A stretch of DNA of 64,000 bases from Sandaracinus amylolyticus (lineage in GTDB: Bacteria > Myxococcota_A > Polyangia > Polyangiales > Sandaracinaceae), in the NCBI RefSeq assembly GCF_021631985.1, contig NZ_CP070225.1:9734001-9798000 (forward strand), given 5' to 3'. This document shows, one piece after another, positions 50,741-62,094 of this stretch. Below the pieces are notes generated by a model. The model ran no database searches. It saw nothing but the letters and a program-made list of their open reading frames with translations, and was not told the origin of the DNA. How positions within the stretch are numbered: position 1 is the first letter of the stretch; every line of letters begins with the position of its first letter. Made by a program: the position numbers and the translations under genes.

Positions 50741-51667
50741 TCAAGCCGCGGCGCGCATCGGCTCGACTGGCGCGCCGTGCGTCTGGCGCATCAACCAGGT
50801 GCCCGCTGGGAACGCCACGTCGCGTCGCCCTCTGCGCCACGAATCGAAGGCATGTCGATACGCCAATCGGAATGCGCGCAGCCGCACTGCAGCAGCGATC
50901 AACGCGTCTCGATCTCCGCGTCCGACCGCGAATGCTGGCGCGAGAGAGCGCAGCGGCTCGTGCGATCGTGCGCGCCTGAACGGCGACAACCTCGCGCAGC
51001 GGTCGGCCCCGAGAAACGTCCCACCGCGTTCGCTGACCTCTGCACGGGCCGCGGATTCGAGTGCCGCGACTTCGTGCGCAATCAGCTCACGGAACTCGGC
51101 GTCGCTCATTCCGAGCTCGCCCGCGGCGCGCGGCATCTCGAGTCGCAACATCACAGTCGGAGGCCACCTGTCGTCGTCGGGAGCGAAGTACTCGGCTGGG
51201 CGTTCGATGCGCCACTCCGCACTCCCGATATCGTGAGAACGCGTCGTGACGCCGGGCCAGTCTCTCGCGCGCCGCACGAGCGCTGCCGCGACGGGATTGG
51301 CGATCGCATACGCAATCTTCTCTGCGACTGCGGCTGGAGTGCGTAGCTCGACGACGCTGGTCGCTTCGTGATCCCACACGGCGCCGTCCCACTTGCGCAG
51401 GACTTTCGTCGCGAGCGCCATGTGACGGTGCAGATAGTGAAGGAACTCGGGCAGTCGACCCTCGGGATCCGACACCACCAGATGCTCGTGCGTGCTCATC
51501 AGCACGGCGGTGTGGACCAGCACTCCCACGCGCGTCGCTGCGATTGCGAGCGTGTAGAGGAAGATCCGATTCATGCGCGGGTCGGGCGCGAAGAGGTGAT
51601 AGCGACGAAGAGTGCGGCGCGTGATGAGGTACACGCCGCCGGGCTCGATGAGGCGCGGCTGGGTCAC
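50741..51667 (-). CDS. REP-associated (RAYT) / IS200-like transposase
   Basis: The GTG at 51667 (TQPRLIEPGGVYLITRRTLR) is the likely start; 308 residues. The frame is open further up to an ATG at 51781, but that stretch is a palindrome. The IS200-like features are IEPGGVYLITRRTLRRYHLF near the start and the metal-binding HUH-type motif LMSTHEHLVV. The later part (AYAIANPVAAALVRRARDWP) is typical of single-copy REP-associated transposases. The catalytic Tyr is not obvious at its expected place in the helix after the HUH motif, so activity is doubtful. No terminal repeats of a full insertion sequence were seen. Confidence 0.75.
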   Translation of the reverse strand: MTQPRLIEPGGVYLITRRTLRRYHLFAPDPRMNRIFLYTLAIAATRVGVLVHTAVLMSTHEHLVVSDPEGRLPEFLHYLHRHMALATKVLRKWDGAVWDHEATSVVELRTPAAVAEKIAYAIANPVAAALVRRARDWPGVTTRSHDIGSAEWRIERPAEYFAPDDDRWPPTVMLRLEMPRAAGELGMSDAEFRELIAHEVAALESAARAEVSERGGTFLGADRCARLSPFRRARSHEPLRSLAPAFAVGRGDRDALIAAAVRLRAFRLAYRHAFDSWRRGRRDVAFPAGTWLMRQTHGAPVEPMRAAA

Positions 51668-51725
51668 GCACGCGTCGCCGAGCACGTCGCGTACCGGCCC
51701 TTGCGCAGGCAAATCGCCGAGAAAA

Positions 51726-51740
51726 CTCAACGTGGGTCGG
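51726..51740 (+). repeat. Dispersed 15-bp motif, copy 6
   Basis: CTCAACGTGGGTCGG, 13/15 identical to copy 3, lying upstream of the RAYT-like gene and touching the hairpin at 51740. Confidence 0.45.
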
Positions 51741-51779
51741 CGGGGTGGCGGCGGAGTGGCGGCGGAGCCGCCACCCCGC
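51740..51779 (-). terminator. 13-bp palindrome between amine oxidase and RAYT-like genes
   Basis: GCGGGGTGGCGGC (51740-51752) pairs perfectly with GCCGCCACCCCGC (51767-51779). Within it GTGGCGGCGGA is repeated twice in tandem. It lies just past the amine-oxidase stop and ahead of the RAYT-like gene, so it could be a terminator or a REP-type palindrome. Confidence 0.45.
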
Positions 51780-51785
51780 ATCGGG

Positions 51786-53159
51786 TCACCGCGTCCTGCG
51801 ATACCCCGGGCACTGCCGCGCCTTCGCGCTCTTCTTCTCCTGCGTCGGGAACATCACGCTCTGGATCTGCTGGTAATCCTCCAGCGCATCCGCCTGCGTG
51901 AACGGGAACGTCCCTCCGAGATCCGGCCTCGTCCCCACCACCATTCCACTCGTGATCACAGCATCCGCGCTCGCCCACACCGTCGAAGTCCCGCAATGCC
52001 AGGTGTTCTTGTTCCCCTGGATCGTATGGAACTCCGACCGCGCGCCCGTCTGCCTCAGCGTCGCGAGCTCGTGCTCCCACTGCTCGTATGCGAACACCTT
52101 CGAAGGATCGGGCCGCCGCGCCGTCGAATCGTGATTGTACCCAGTGATGATCGTCGGTCCCGCGCTCGCCGGCAGTCCCAATCCGACACCGACGTTGAGG
52201 CTGAACACACCCTGGAGGTCCGGCTTCACCTCGTCGCCGTCGTACCAGTACTGCGAGCACAGATCCTGCGGCAGGTGCTGGCTCAGCACGCTCGTGTCGC
52301 TGTGCAGATAGACATCCGCCTTCTGGAAATCGAACGATCCCAGAATGGCCTTCTCCTCCGGAGTCGCATCCGCGAGCAGCTGCAGAGTCAGATTCGCCTG
52401 CGTCGCGAAGATGACCTCGTCGTATTGCTCCTCACCGCCGCTCCCGTCGGTGATCAGCACGCGATTCCCGCTCCGACGCACCTTCTGCACGGGGCGCTCG
52501 AGCAGCCACCGCGCGGGCGTGTCGTTCGCCATCGCGTCGACGTACTGCCGCGTTCCCTTCGGGAACAGCCGCCACGTCGTGCCATTGAAGAACGACAGCT
52601 GCTTGTCCGAGAACAATCCGAGGATGTTGACGATCGGCGCCTGCAGCAATCCCGCCCTCGTCACCACCAGCAGCGTCAGCACCGGAGACAGTGCCTTCGC
52701 CGCGAATTCCTCATTGTATCCGAGCTTGTTCAGCCAGTACTCGACCGACCGGAGTTGCTCTTCGATAGGCAGATGATCGATCCGCGCCGCGTCCACCTCG
52801 AACCGCGAGCACTGCTCTCGGAGCCGCTGCCACAGCGCAGTGTCCGGACCGCCGGTCCACCACTTCTCGTCCTTGAAGCTCGCGCCGATCGTCCAGCCCG
52901 CCGCGCGTGTCTCGATCTTGTACTTGTCGATGATCGCGTAGAGCACCGGATACGTCCACGGGTCGGTCAACAGCACGCCCACGTCGATCGGCCGGACCAC
53001 GCCGTCCGCGCCTTTCACGTCGACCGTGTGTGCGTGTCCGCCGAGTGTCGATGTCGCTTCGTACACCGTCACATCGGCCGCGCGTCCCAACACGTAGGCC
53101 GCGCCGAGACCCGCGCCGCCACCGCCCACGATCGCGATCTTCTTCTTCTTGTCGGCCAT
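51786..53159 (-). CDS. FAD-dependent amine oxidase-like protein
   Basis: The 457-residue product begins ADKKKKIAIVGGGGAGLGAA, a Rossmann FAD-binding GxGxxG, followed by VTVYEATSTLGGHAHTVDV (the GGR-like amine-oxidase motif) and a C-terminal region (CGTSTVWASADAVITSGMVV) that would close the FAD site. Such enzymes oxidise amines or desaturate substrates; this one resembles the NAD/FAD-binding proteins near cyclopropane fatty-acid synthases, but the substrate is unknown. Its base composition is lower in G+C than its neighbours in the lines I counted, which fits transfer. A GAACGTTC operator-like repeat lies upstream. Confidence 0.85.
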   Translation of the reverse strand: MADKKKKIAIVGGGGAGLGAAYVLGRAADVTVYEATSTLGGHAHTVDVKGADGVVRPIDVGVLLTDPWTYPVLYAIIDKYKIETRAAGWTIGASFKDEKWWTGGPDTALWQRLREQCSRFEVDAARIDHLPIEEQLRSVEYWLNKLGYNEEFAAKALSPVLTLLVVTRAGLLQAPIVNILGLFSDKQLSFFNGTTWRLFPKGTRQYVDAMANDTPARWLLERPVQKVRRSGNRVLITDGSGGEEQYDEVIFATQANLTLQLLADATPEEKAILGSFDFQKADVYLHSDTSVLSQHLPQDLCSQYWYDGDEVKPDLQGVFSLNVGVGLGLPASAGPTIITGYNHDSTARRPDPSKVFAYEQWEHELATLRQTGARSEFHTIQGNKNTWHCGTSTVWASADAVITSGMVVGTRPDLGGTFPFTQADALEDYQQIQSVMFPTQEKKSAKARQCPGYRRTR

Positions 53160-53210
53160 GCGCCCCTCCGTCAGGTCGACTACCAGAGCGCTCGCGACGC
53201 CCGCAACGCT

Positions 53211-53239
53211 GAACGTTCGCTCTCCAGACGCGAACGTTC
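53211..53239. promoter_or_regulatory. Candidate operator: inverted GAACGTTCGC pair
   Basis: GAACGTTCGC (53211-53220) and its reverse complement GCGAACGTTC (53230-53239) flank nine bases. Each arm contains the 8-bp palindrome GAACGTTC, about two helical turns apart. It lies between the divergent amine-oxidase and kinase genes. Confidence 0.5.
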
Positions 53240-57130
<3,891 letters not shown>

Positions 57131-57574
57131 TCAGCGCTCGTCGCGTGACCTGAAGCGCATGTAGCAGACGTGTCCGGTCGCGACGTGCCGGTGGGCCTCG
57201 TCGAACACGTCGACGTGCACCGGGACGAGCGCGCGGCCGAGCTTCACGACCTCGGCGTCGACGTGGATGCCGGTGGTGCATCGCGCCAGGAAGCGGAGGC
57301 TCACGTCGGTCGTCGCGAGCGCGGCATCGGCACCGACCCGGGTGAGGATCGCGAACGCCGCTGCGCTGTCCGCCACCGTCGTCACGATGCCTCCGTGCAG
57401 CGAGTCGAAGATCCCGTCGTGACCGCGCGAGCGCGGCGCGAAGAGCGAGCAGCGCCCATCTGCGAGCTCGATGCGCTCGAGGCCGAGCGTCGCCGTGCTC
57501 GGGATCGACGCGATGCGCGCGAGGATCGCGTCTCGCGCGGCAGCGTCGATCGCGCTCGCTCCCTCACGCCGCAT
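57131..57574 (-). CDS. PaaI-like hotdog thioesterase
   Basis: The 147-residue product has the PaaI hotdog pattern: SLHGGIVTTVADSAAAFAIL (HGG with the catalytic Asp/Gly region) followed by strands TTDVSLRFLARCTTGIHVDA and VPVHVDVFDEAHRHVATGHV. These enzymes hydrolyse acyl-CoA or aryl-CoA thioesters. The start overlaps the end of the cupin gene by 11 bases, so the two share an operon. Its exact substrate cannot be told. Confidence 0.82.
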   Translation of the reverse strand: MRREGASAIDAAARDAILARIASIPSTATLGLERIELADGRCSLFAPRSRGHDGIFDSLHGGIVTTVADSAAAFAILTRVGADAALATTDVSLRFLARCTTGIHVDAEVVKLGRALVPVHVDVFDEAHRHVATGHVCYMRFRSRDER

Positions 57575-57899
57575 CGCGGGTGAGCTCCAGGCCGCCGGGC
57601 AGGACCAGGAGGAACGTGCACTCCTCCTTCGCGTGTCCGTCGTGGACCTCGCCGGGCGGCGTGTAGAGATAGTCGCCGGCCGAGAGGAGCTTCCCGCCGG
57701 CGCGGAGCGTGCCCGAGAGGATGAACGTCTCCTCGCCGCCGGGGTGGTGGTGGCGCGGCGCGTGGGCGCCCGCGTCCATGCGCACCAGCAGCGTGACGCC
57801 GGGTCCGGTCTCGTGACGGCGCAGGACGCAGATGTGGATGCCCGGAGCGAAGGGCTCGAACGATCGGTCGTGGTGGGAGCGATGGCGCGTCGTGGTCAT
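57564..57899 (-). CDS. Cupin (ChrR-like) protein
   Basis: The 111-residue product carries a cupin metal-binding motif, HAPRHHHPGGEETFILSG (cupin motif 1; His-x-His...Glu), and a second strand motif (GDYLYTPPGEVHDGHA; cupin motif 2). ChrR-type cupins occur in anti-sigma factors and small stress proteins; this one has only the cupin domain. It overlaps the thioesterase start and is divergent from lysR, with two LysR-like boxes between them. Confidence 0.82.
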   Translation of the reverse strand: MTTTRHRSHHDRSFEPFAPGIHICVLRRHETGPGVTLLVRMDAGAHAPRHHHPGGEETFILSGTLRAGGKLLSAGDYLYTPPGEVHDGHAKEECTFLLVLPGGLELTRDAA

Positions 57900-57925
57900 G
57901 GGCCCACCATGCGCCGTCGCTGCTC

Positions 57926-57940
57926 ATGTGTGAAACTCAT
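57926..57940. promoter_or_regulatory. LysR-type box 1
   Basis: ATGTGTGAAACTCAT fits ATGnGnGnnnCTCAT, the same pattern as the box at 57956-57970, 30 bases apart. It lies in the 72-base gap between the cupin and lysR genes and contains a T-N11-A core, the LysR-regulator signature. Confidence 0.5.
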
Positions 57941-57955
57941 CTTCTGCATCAGCTC

Positions 57956-57970
57956 ATGAGGCGAGCTCAT
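57956..57970. promoter_or_regulatory. LysR-type box 2
   Basis: ATGAGGCGAGCTCAT, with perfect ATGAG/CTCAT arms around five bases and a T-N11-A core, ends one base before the lysR start. The position suits autoregulation. Confidence 0.55.
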
Positions 57971-57971
57971 C

Positions 57972-58901
57972 ATGTCGATGATCGAGACCCGTCACCTGCG
58001 CCTGGTCCGCGCGATCGCCGAGGAAGGTGGCCCCACCCGCGCCGCGGCGCGCTTGCACCTCACCCAGTCCGCCGTGAGCCATCAGCTCGCCGAGCTCGAA
58101 GATCGACTCGGCGTGGTGCTCTTCGCCCGGGTCCGGCGGCAGCTCAAGCTCACGCCGGCCGGCGAGCGGCTCGTCGAGGCGGCGCGCTCGATGTTGTCCG
58201 ACCTGTCCCGGCTCGAGCGCGACCTGGTGCGCGCCGGGGCGCGCGAGCGCGTGGTCGTGCGCGTCTCGGTCGAGACGTTCACCGCGTACCACTGGCTGCC
58301 GCGCGTGCTCACCGCGCTCCGGAAGGATCATCCCCACATCGACGTGCGCATCGTGCTCGCGGCGACGCGGGAGCCGGTCGCCGCGCTCCTCCGCGGCGAC
58401 ATCGAGCTCGCGCTCGCGAGCTCGCCGGTGCGCGACCGCGCGCTCGCGGTCGAGCCCCTCTTCGACGACGAGTGGACGGTGATCGTCGCCCCGACGCACC
58501 CGCTCGCGACCCGCCCCTACGTCAGCGCGACCGAGCTCGGGCGCGAGAAGCTCTTCACGCACGACGCTCCGCGCAGCGACGTCGACCGGATGCGCGAGCT
58601 CATCGCGGCCGAGCGCGCGGCGATGCCCGAGACCGAGTCCGTCCCGCTCACCGACGCGCTCGTGGAGCTGGTGAAGGAAGGGCTCGGTGTCGGCCTCGTC
58701 TCGCGATGGGCGGTGGGGCCGGCGCTCGAGCGTGGCGAGGTCGTGGCGCGGCGATTCACCCGCAGCGGCCTCCACGAGCGATGGGCCGCGATCTACCGTC
58801 GCGACGCGGCGAGCCGCCTTCCGCTCGCACAACTGGCCGAGCTGCTCCGGGCACGACCGCCGATCGCGCCGGGCCGGCGCGCCAGGCGCACGAAGCGATG
58901 A
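57972..58901 (+). CDS. LysR-family transcriptional regulator
   Basis: The 309-residue product has the LysR N-terminal winged helix (~5-65; ARLHLTQSAVSHQLAELEDR with the typical QSAVSHQL recognition helix) and a two-lobe effector-binding domain (from ~95: VVRVSVETFTAYHWLPRVLT, DIELALASSPVRDRAL). LysR proteins bind T-N11-A operators and often control a divergent gene. The divergent cupin-thioesterase operon is the probable target, supported by the two boxes in the gap. Effector unknown. Confidence 0.9.
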   Translation: MSMIETRHLRLVRAIAEEGGPTRAAARLHLTQSAVSHQLAELEDRLGVVLFARVRRQLKLTPAGERLVEAARSMLSDLSRLERDLVRAGARERVVVRVSVETFTAYHWLPRVLTALRKDHPHIDVRIVLAATREPVAALLRGDIELALASSPVRDRALAVEPLFDDEWTVIVAPTHPLATRPYVSATELGREKLFTHDAPRSDVDRMRELIAAERAAMPETESVPLTDALVELVKEGLGVGLVSRWAVGPALERGEVVARRFTRSGLHERWAAIYRRDAASRLPLAQLAELLRARPPIAPGRRARRTKR

Positions 58902-58913
58902 CGAGTCGTTGGG

Positions 58914-59738
58914 TCAGCGCAGCACCGGCGTGCACAACGCCCGCGCGTCGCAGTAGGGCTCGCCGCAACCACCGGGCTCGCTGATCACGCGCGAGAAGAA
59001 CTGACCGAGGCGGCCCCCGCACTCGCCTTCACGCGGGCCGCCGGGCGGCGAGACGTCGATCGAGAGCGCCACGCCCAAGCGCGCGCCGGGCACGAGCGCC
59101 CACGACGCGAGCCCGAGATCCTCGGCGACGATCAGCGCCTCGAGCGCGTAGCCCGAAGGCCGCTCGACCATCAGGAAGCGCGGTGAGGTCCAGTCTCCGA
59201 TCAGATCGATGACCCAGCGCTGCGCGTACGGGCCTCGGGTCGCGAGCGGCGCGGCGACGACGAATTGCGCGGTGCCCGGGCGATCGTAGTCGGGCGGCGC
59301 GGTCAGCGCTCCGTCGTCGTCGACGAAGACCTCGATCGCGTCGCCGCAGTGCGCGCGATCGGGCGGGCTCGCCGCGTGGCGCTCTCCATCGTCGACCTCG
59401 ACGTAGGCGTAGAGCCCGTCGGGATGCCACGCGATCGCCGCGCGCGCGGTGATGCCGTCGGGCAGCGGCTCGAGGCCGTTCCATCCGCGGGGCTCGATCA
59501 CCGAGAGCGCCAAGCAGGGCTCGAGCGCTCCGTCGATCGACGGAGGCGCATCGAGCCGCGGGAGCTCGGTGCACGGATCGAGCGCACGAGCGCACGACGC
59601 GTCGGGCTCGCTCGACGTGCCGGCGTCCTGCACGACGGCAGCGTCGAGGCGACCCTGCGAGTCGTACCCGACGCGACCGCAGGCAGTGGGTGTCGTCGCG
59701 AGCGCCGCGAGCAGCACCGCTCGATGGAAGCGCCGCAA
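58914..59738 (-). CDS. CBM9-like lipoprotein with CGRVGYD signature
   Basis: The 274-residue product starts with a lipoprotein signal (FHRAVLLAALATTPTAC) and the mature start CGRVGYDSQG, identical in its first seven residues to the lipoprotein at 6886-7644. After an Asp/Ser/Pro linker, a carbohydrate-binding CBM9-like domain follows: PPSIDGALEPCLAL, GLYAYVEVDDGE and CGDAIEVFVDDDGALT, which are the hallmarks of that fold. It probably binds sugars or a surface polymer. It is convergent with the lysR gene. Confidence 0.8.
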   Translation of the reverse strand: MRRFHRAVLLAALATTPTACGRVGYDSQGRLDAAVVQDAGTSSEPDASCARALDPCTELPRLDAPPSIDGALEPCLALSVIEPRGWNGLEPLPDGITARAAIAWHPDGLYAYVEVDDGERHAASPPDRAHCGDAIEVFVDDDGALTAPPDYDRPGTAQFVVAAPLATRGPYAQRWVIDLIGDWTSPRFLMVERPSGYALEALIVAEDLGLASWALVPGARLGVALSIDVSPPGGPREGECGGRLGQFFSRVISEPGGCGEPYCDARALCTPVLR

Positions 59739-59868
59739 GGCCCGCGATCTTATCCGAGAAGGGCCGCCCGCGACGCCAGGAGCGCGTTAAACACGCGTGA
59801 AACGCGCGGATCGAACTTCGCGCAACCAGCTCGCGCGGTCGGCTCCACCAACGGGATGGAGAACGACG

Positions 59869-62073
59869 ATGCGGCACCTCCGACTCCTGGCGCTCGCGCT
59901 CGCGCTGTCCTCGAGCGCCTGCTCGAACGGGCTCATCATGGGATCCGATCCCGACGGCGACCCGCCGGGAGATCCACCTCCGCCGGGCGACTGCGAGGAC
60001 GATCCCGCGGCGCCGACGCTGCCCCGTGCGTTCGCGCTCTCGTGCGCGGGCTGCCACGGCAGCGAGGGCGCGGGCACTCCGGGAACGCCGAATCTCTTCG
60101 AGTACGAAGGCGACGCGGCGAGCTTCGTCGGTGTGGTGCGCGAGGGCGTCGGCACCATGCCCGCGTTCGCCGAAGCGGAAGTGTCCACGCCCGATCTCGA
60201 GCGCATGCACGCGTACTTCGAGGCGGGCCCCTCGAACCGACCGACCTGCGGCGGTCCCGACGTGCCGGTCCCGATGGGCTGCGACGACGACGCGCTCGCG
60301 GTGCGGAGGCTCTTCGACGCGCCCGCGCCCGGCACGCCGATCTCGGAGCGTCGCGCCGACGGAGTGATCGTCACGCACGGTGCGGGCCGCGTGCGCGGTC
60401 GTCACGAGCTCGAGGGCACGTACAGCGAGTTCGGCGGGCGCTACTTCGAGAACCGCAGCTACGGCTTCGAGATCGAAGATCACGTCGCGGCGGGCGAAGA
60501 CCTGGTGCGCATCACCTATCGCCCCGAGGCGCAGCCGACCACGTTCGGGCCGACGACCAATTTCCGCTACTGGAAGGTCTACGGCGACGGCAACGTGTTC
60601 CATCGCAACACCGATCTCGTCGAGGTCGCGCCGATGACCTATCAGCGCGACGTCGTCGGCAACGGCCGCGAGAGCCGACCCATGCAGGTGGGTGACGTGC
60701 TCGAGTTCGAGTTCGGCGTGTTCATCGCGGGCAATCAGCCCGGCGATCCCGGCGCGATCGAGGGCCGCACCGCGTACTACACCGACACGTTTCGCTACGT
60801 GGTCGGCGAGGGTCGCCTCACCTCCGAGAACGACGACGGCAGCGGTGTGCTCGGTCCGGTCGCCGACGCGCGGCTCGGCGGCGACACGACGATCCCGTGG
60901 ATCTACGCGGAGCCCGAGCTCTACTTCTCGCAGATGGCGCTCAACATGCAGCCCGACCACGTGCAGCCGTGGCTCGAGGGGCGCCGCCTGTTCCACACCG
61001 ACTTCGAGACCGGTGCGCACTCCGAGGGTGACAATCCGCTGCTCGAGTCGTCGGCGGGCATGCTCGGACCGCTGTTCAACGTCCACCGCTGCTCGGAGTG
61101 CCACGAGCGCAACGGCCGCAGCGCGCCTCCCGAGATCGGCGTTCCGCTCGATCGCGTCGCGATCAAGCTCTACGGAGACGGTCCGCTCGGCAATCAGCTC
61201 CAGCCGAGCGAGGGCGCGGTCACGATCGCGAGCTACGAAGAGCACGACGTCACGTTCGCCGACGGCACCGTCGTCACGCTGCAGCGTCCGGTGTTCGCGT
61301 TCCCCTCCGACGGCATGCGGGCGTCGGTGCGCGTCGCGAGACAGCTGGTCGGCATGGGCCTGCTCGAGGCGATCGACGAGACGACGATCGTGTCGCGCGC
61401 CGACCCGACCGACTGCAACGGAGACGGCATCAGCGGCCGCGTGCAGATCGTCAGTGATCCCCGCACCGGCGAGATGCACGTCGGTCGCATCGGGTGGAGG
61501 GCCGAGAAGATCAGCGTCGAGCACCAGGTCGCCGACGCGCTCGAGGCGGACCTCGGCGTGACCAGCGAGTACTTCCCGGAGTCGAGCGGTCACTTCGAGC
61601 TCCCCGCCGAAGACCTCGCGCGGATGACGACGTACATGCGGCTGCTCGGTCTGCCCGGACAGCGCGATGCCGGCACCCCGCAGGTGCAGCAGGGCGCAGC
61701 GCTGTTCCGCGATCTCGGGTGCGTCGGCTGTCACGCTCCGACGGCGCGCACCGGCTCGACGCATCCGCTCGTCGAGCTGCGCGATCAGGATATCCGCCCA
61801 TACTCCGATCTGCTGCTCCACGATCTCGGCGAGGGCCTCGCCGATGCGAGCGGCGGTGAGCAGGGACGCGAGTGGCGCACTCCGCCGCTCTGGGGGATCG
61901 GTCTGGTCGAGACCGTCAGCGGGCACACGCGCCTGCTCCACGACGGCCGCGCTCGCAGCTACCTCGAGGCGATTCTCTGGCACAGCGGCGAGGCCGAGGC
62001 GGTGAAGCAGCGAGTGTTGATGCTCGACGCCACGCAGCGCGACGCGCTGGTCGCCTTCCTCCGGTCGCTCTGA
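59869..62073 (+). CDS. Tri-haem lipoprotein of the di-haem oxidoreductase (DUF1111) type
   Basis: The ATG at 59869 gives 734 residues. A lipoprotein signal ends at Cys18 (LSSSAC). Three haem-binding CxxCH motifs are present: CAGCH (59-63), CSECH (408-412) and CVGCH (618-622). The last two, with the peroxidase-like DFETGAHSEGD and HTRLLHDGRARSYLEAILWH segments, match the di-haem oxidoreductase/putative peroxidase family. The first haem belongs to an extra N-terminal cytochrome c domain, and residues ~130-320 form a separate beta-rich insert. Function in periplasmic electron transfer is likely. Confidence 0.88.
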   Translation: MRHLRLLALALALSSSACSNGLIMGSDPDGDPPGDPPPPGDCEDDPAAPTLPRAFALSCAGCHGSEGAGTPGTPNLFEYEGDAASFVGVVREGVGTMPAFAEAEVSTPDLERMHAYFEAGPSNRPTCGGPDVPVPMGCDDDALAVRRLFDAPAPGTPISERRADGVIVTHGAGRVRGRHELEGTYSEFGGRYFENRSYGFEIEDHVAAGEDLVRITYRPEAQPTTFGPTTNFRYWKVYGDGNVFHRNTDLVEVAPMTYQRDVVGNGRESRPMQVGDVLEFEFGVFIAGNQPGDPGAIEGRTAYYTDTFRYVVGEGRLTSENDDGSGVLGPVADARLGGDTTIPWIYAEPELYFSQMALNMQPDHVQPWLEGRRLFHTDFETGAHSEGDNPLLESSAGMLGPLFNVHRCSECHERNGRSAPPEIGVPLDRVAIKLYGDGPLGNQLQPSEGAVTIASYEEHDVTFADGTVVTLQRPVFAFPSDGMRASVRVARQLVGMGLLEAIDETTIVSRADPTDCNGDGISGRVQIVSDPRTGEMHVGRIGWRAEKISVEHQVADALEADLGVTSEYFPESSGHFELPAEDLARMTTYMRLLGLPGQRDAGTPQVQQGAALFRDLGCVGCHAPTARTGSTHPLVELRDQDIRPYSDLLLHDLGEGLADASGGEQGREWRTPPLWGIGLVETVSGHTRLLHDGRARSYLEAILWHSGEAEAVKQRVLMLDATQRDALVAFLRSL

Positions 62074-62094
62074 GCTCGACTCGGCTTCGTCGGT

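Noticed and set aside
50741-51667. Complete insertion sequence (IS200/IS605)
   Set aside because: No clean terminal structures or target-site pattern were seen around the RAYT-like gene, and no tnpB-type gene is present; single-copy REP-associated transposase fits better.
53211-53239. GAACGTTC repeats as a LexA/SOS box
   Set aside because: LexA boxes of the GAAC-N4-GTTC type need four bases between the half-sites; here they are directly joined, and the flanking genes are not SOS genes.
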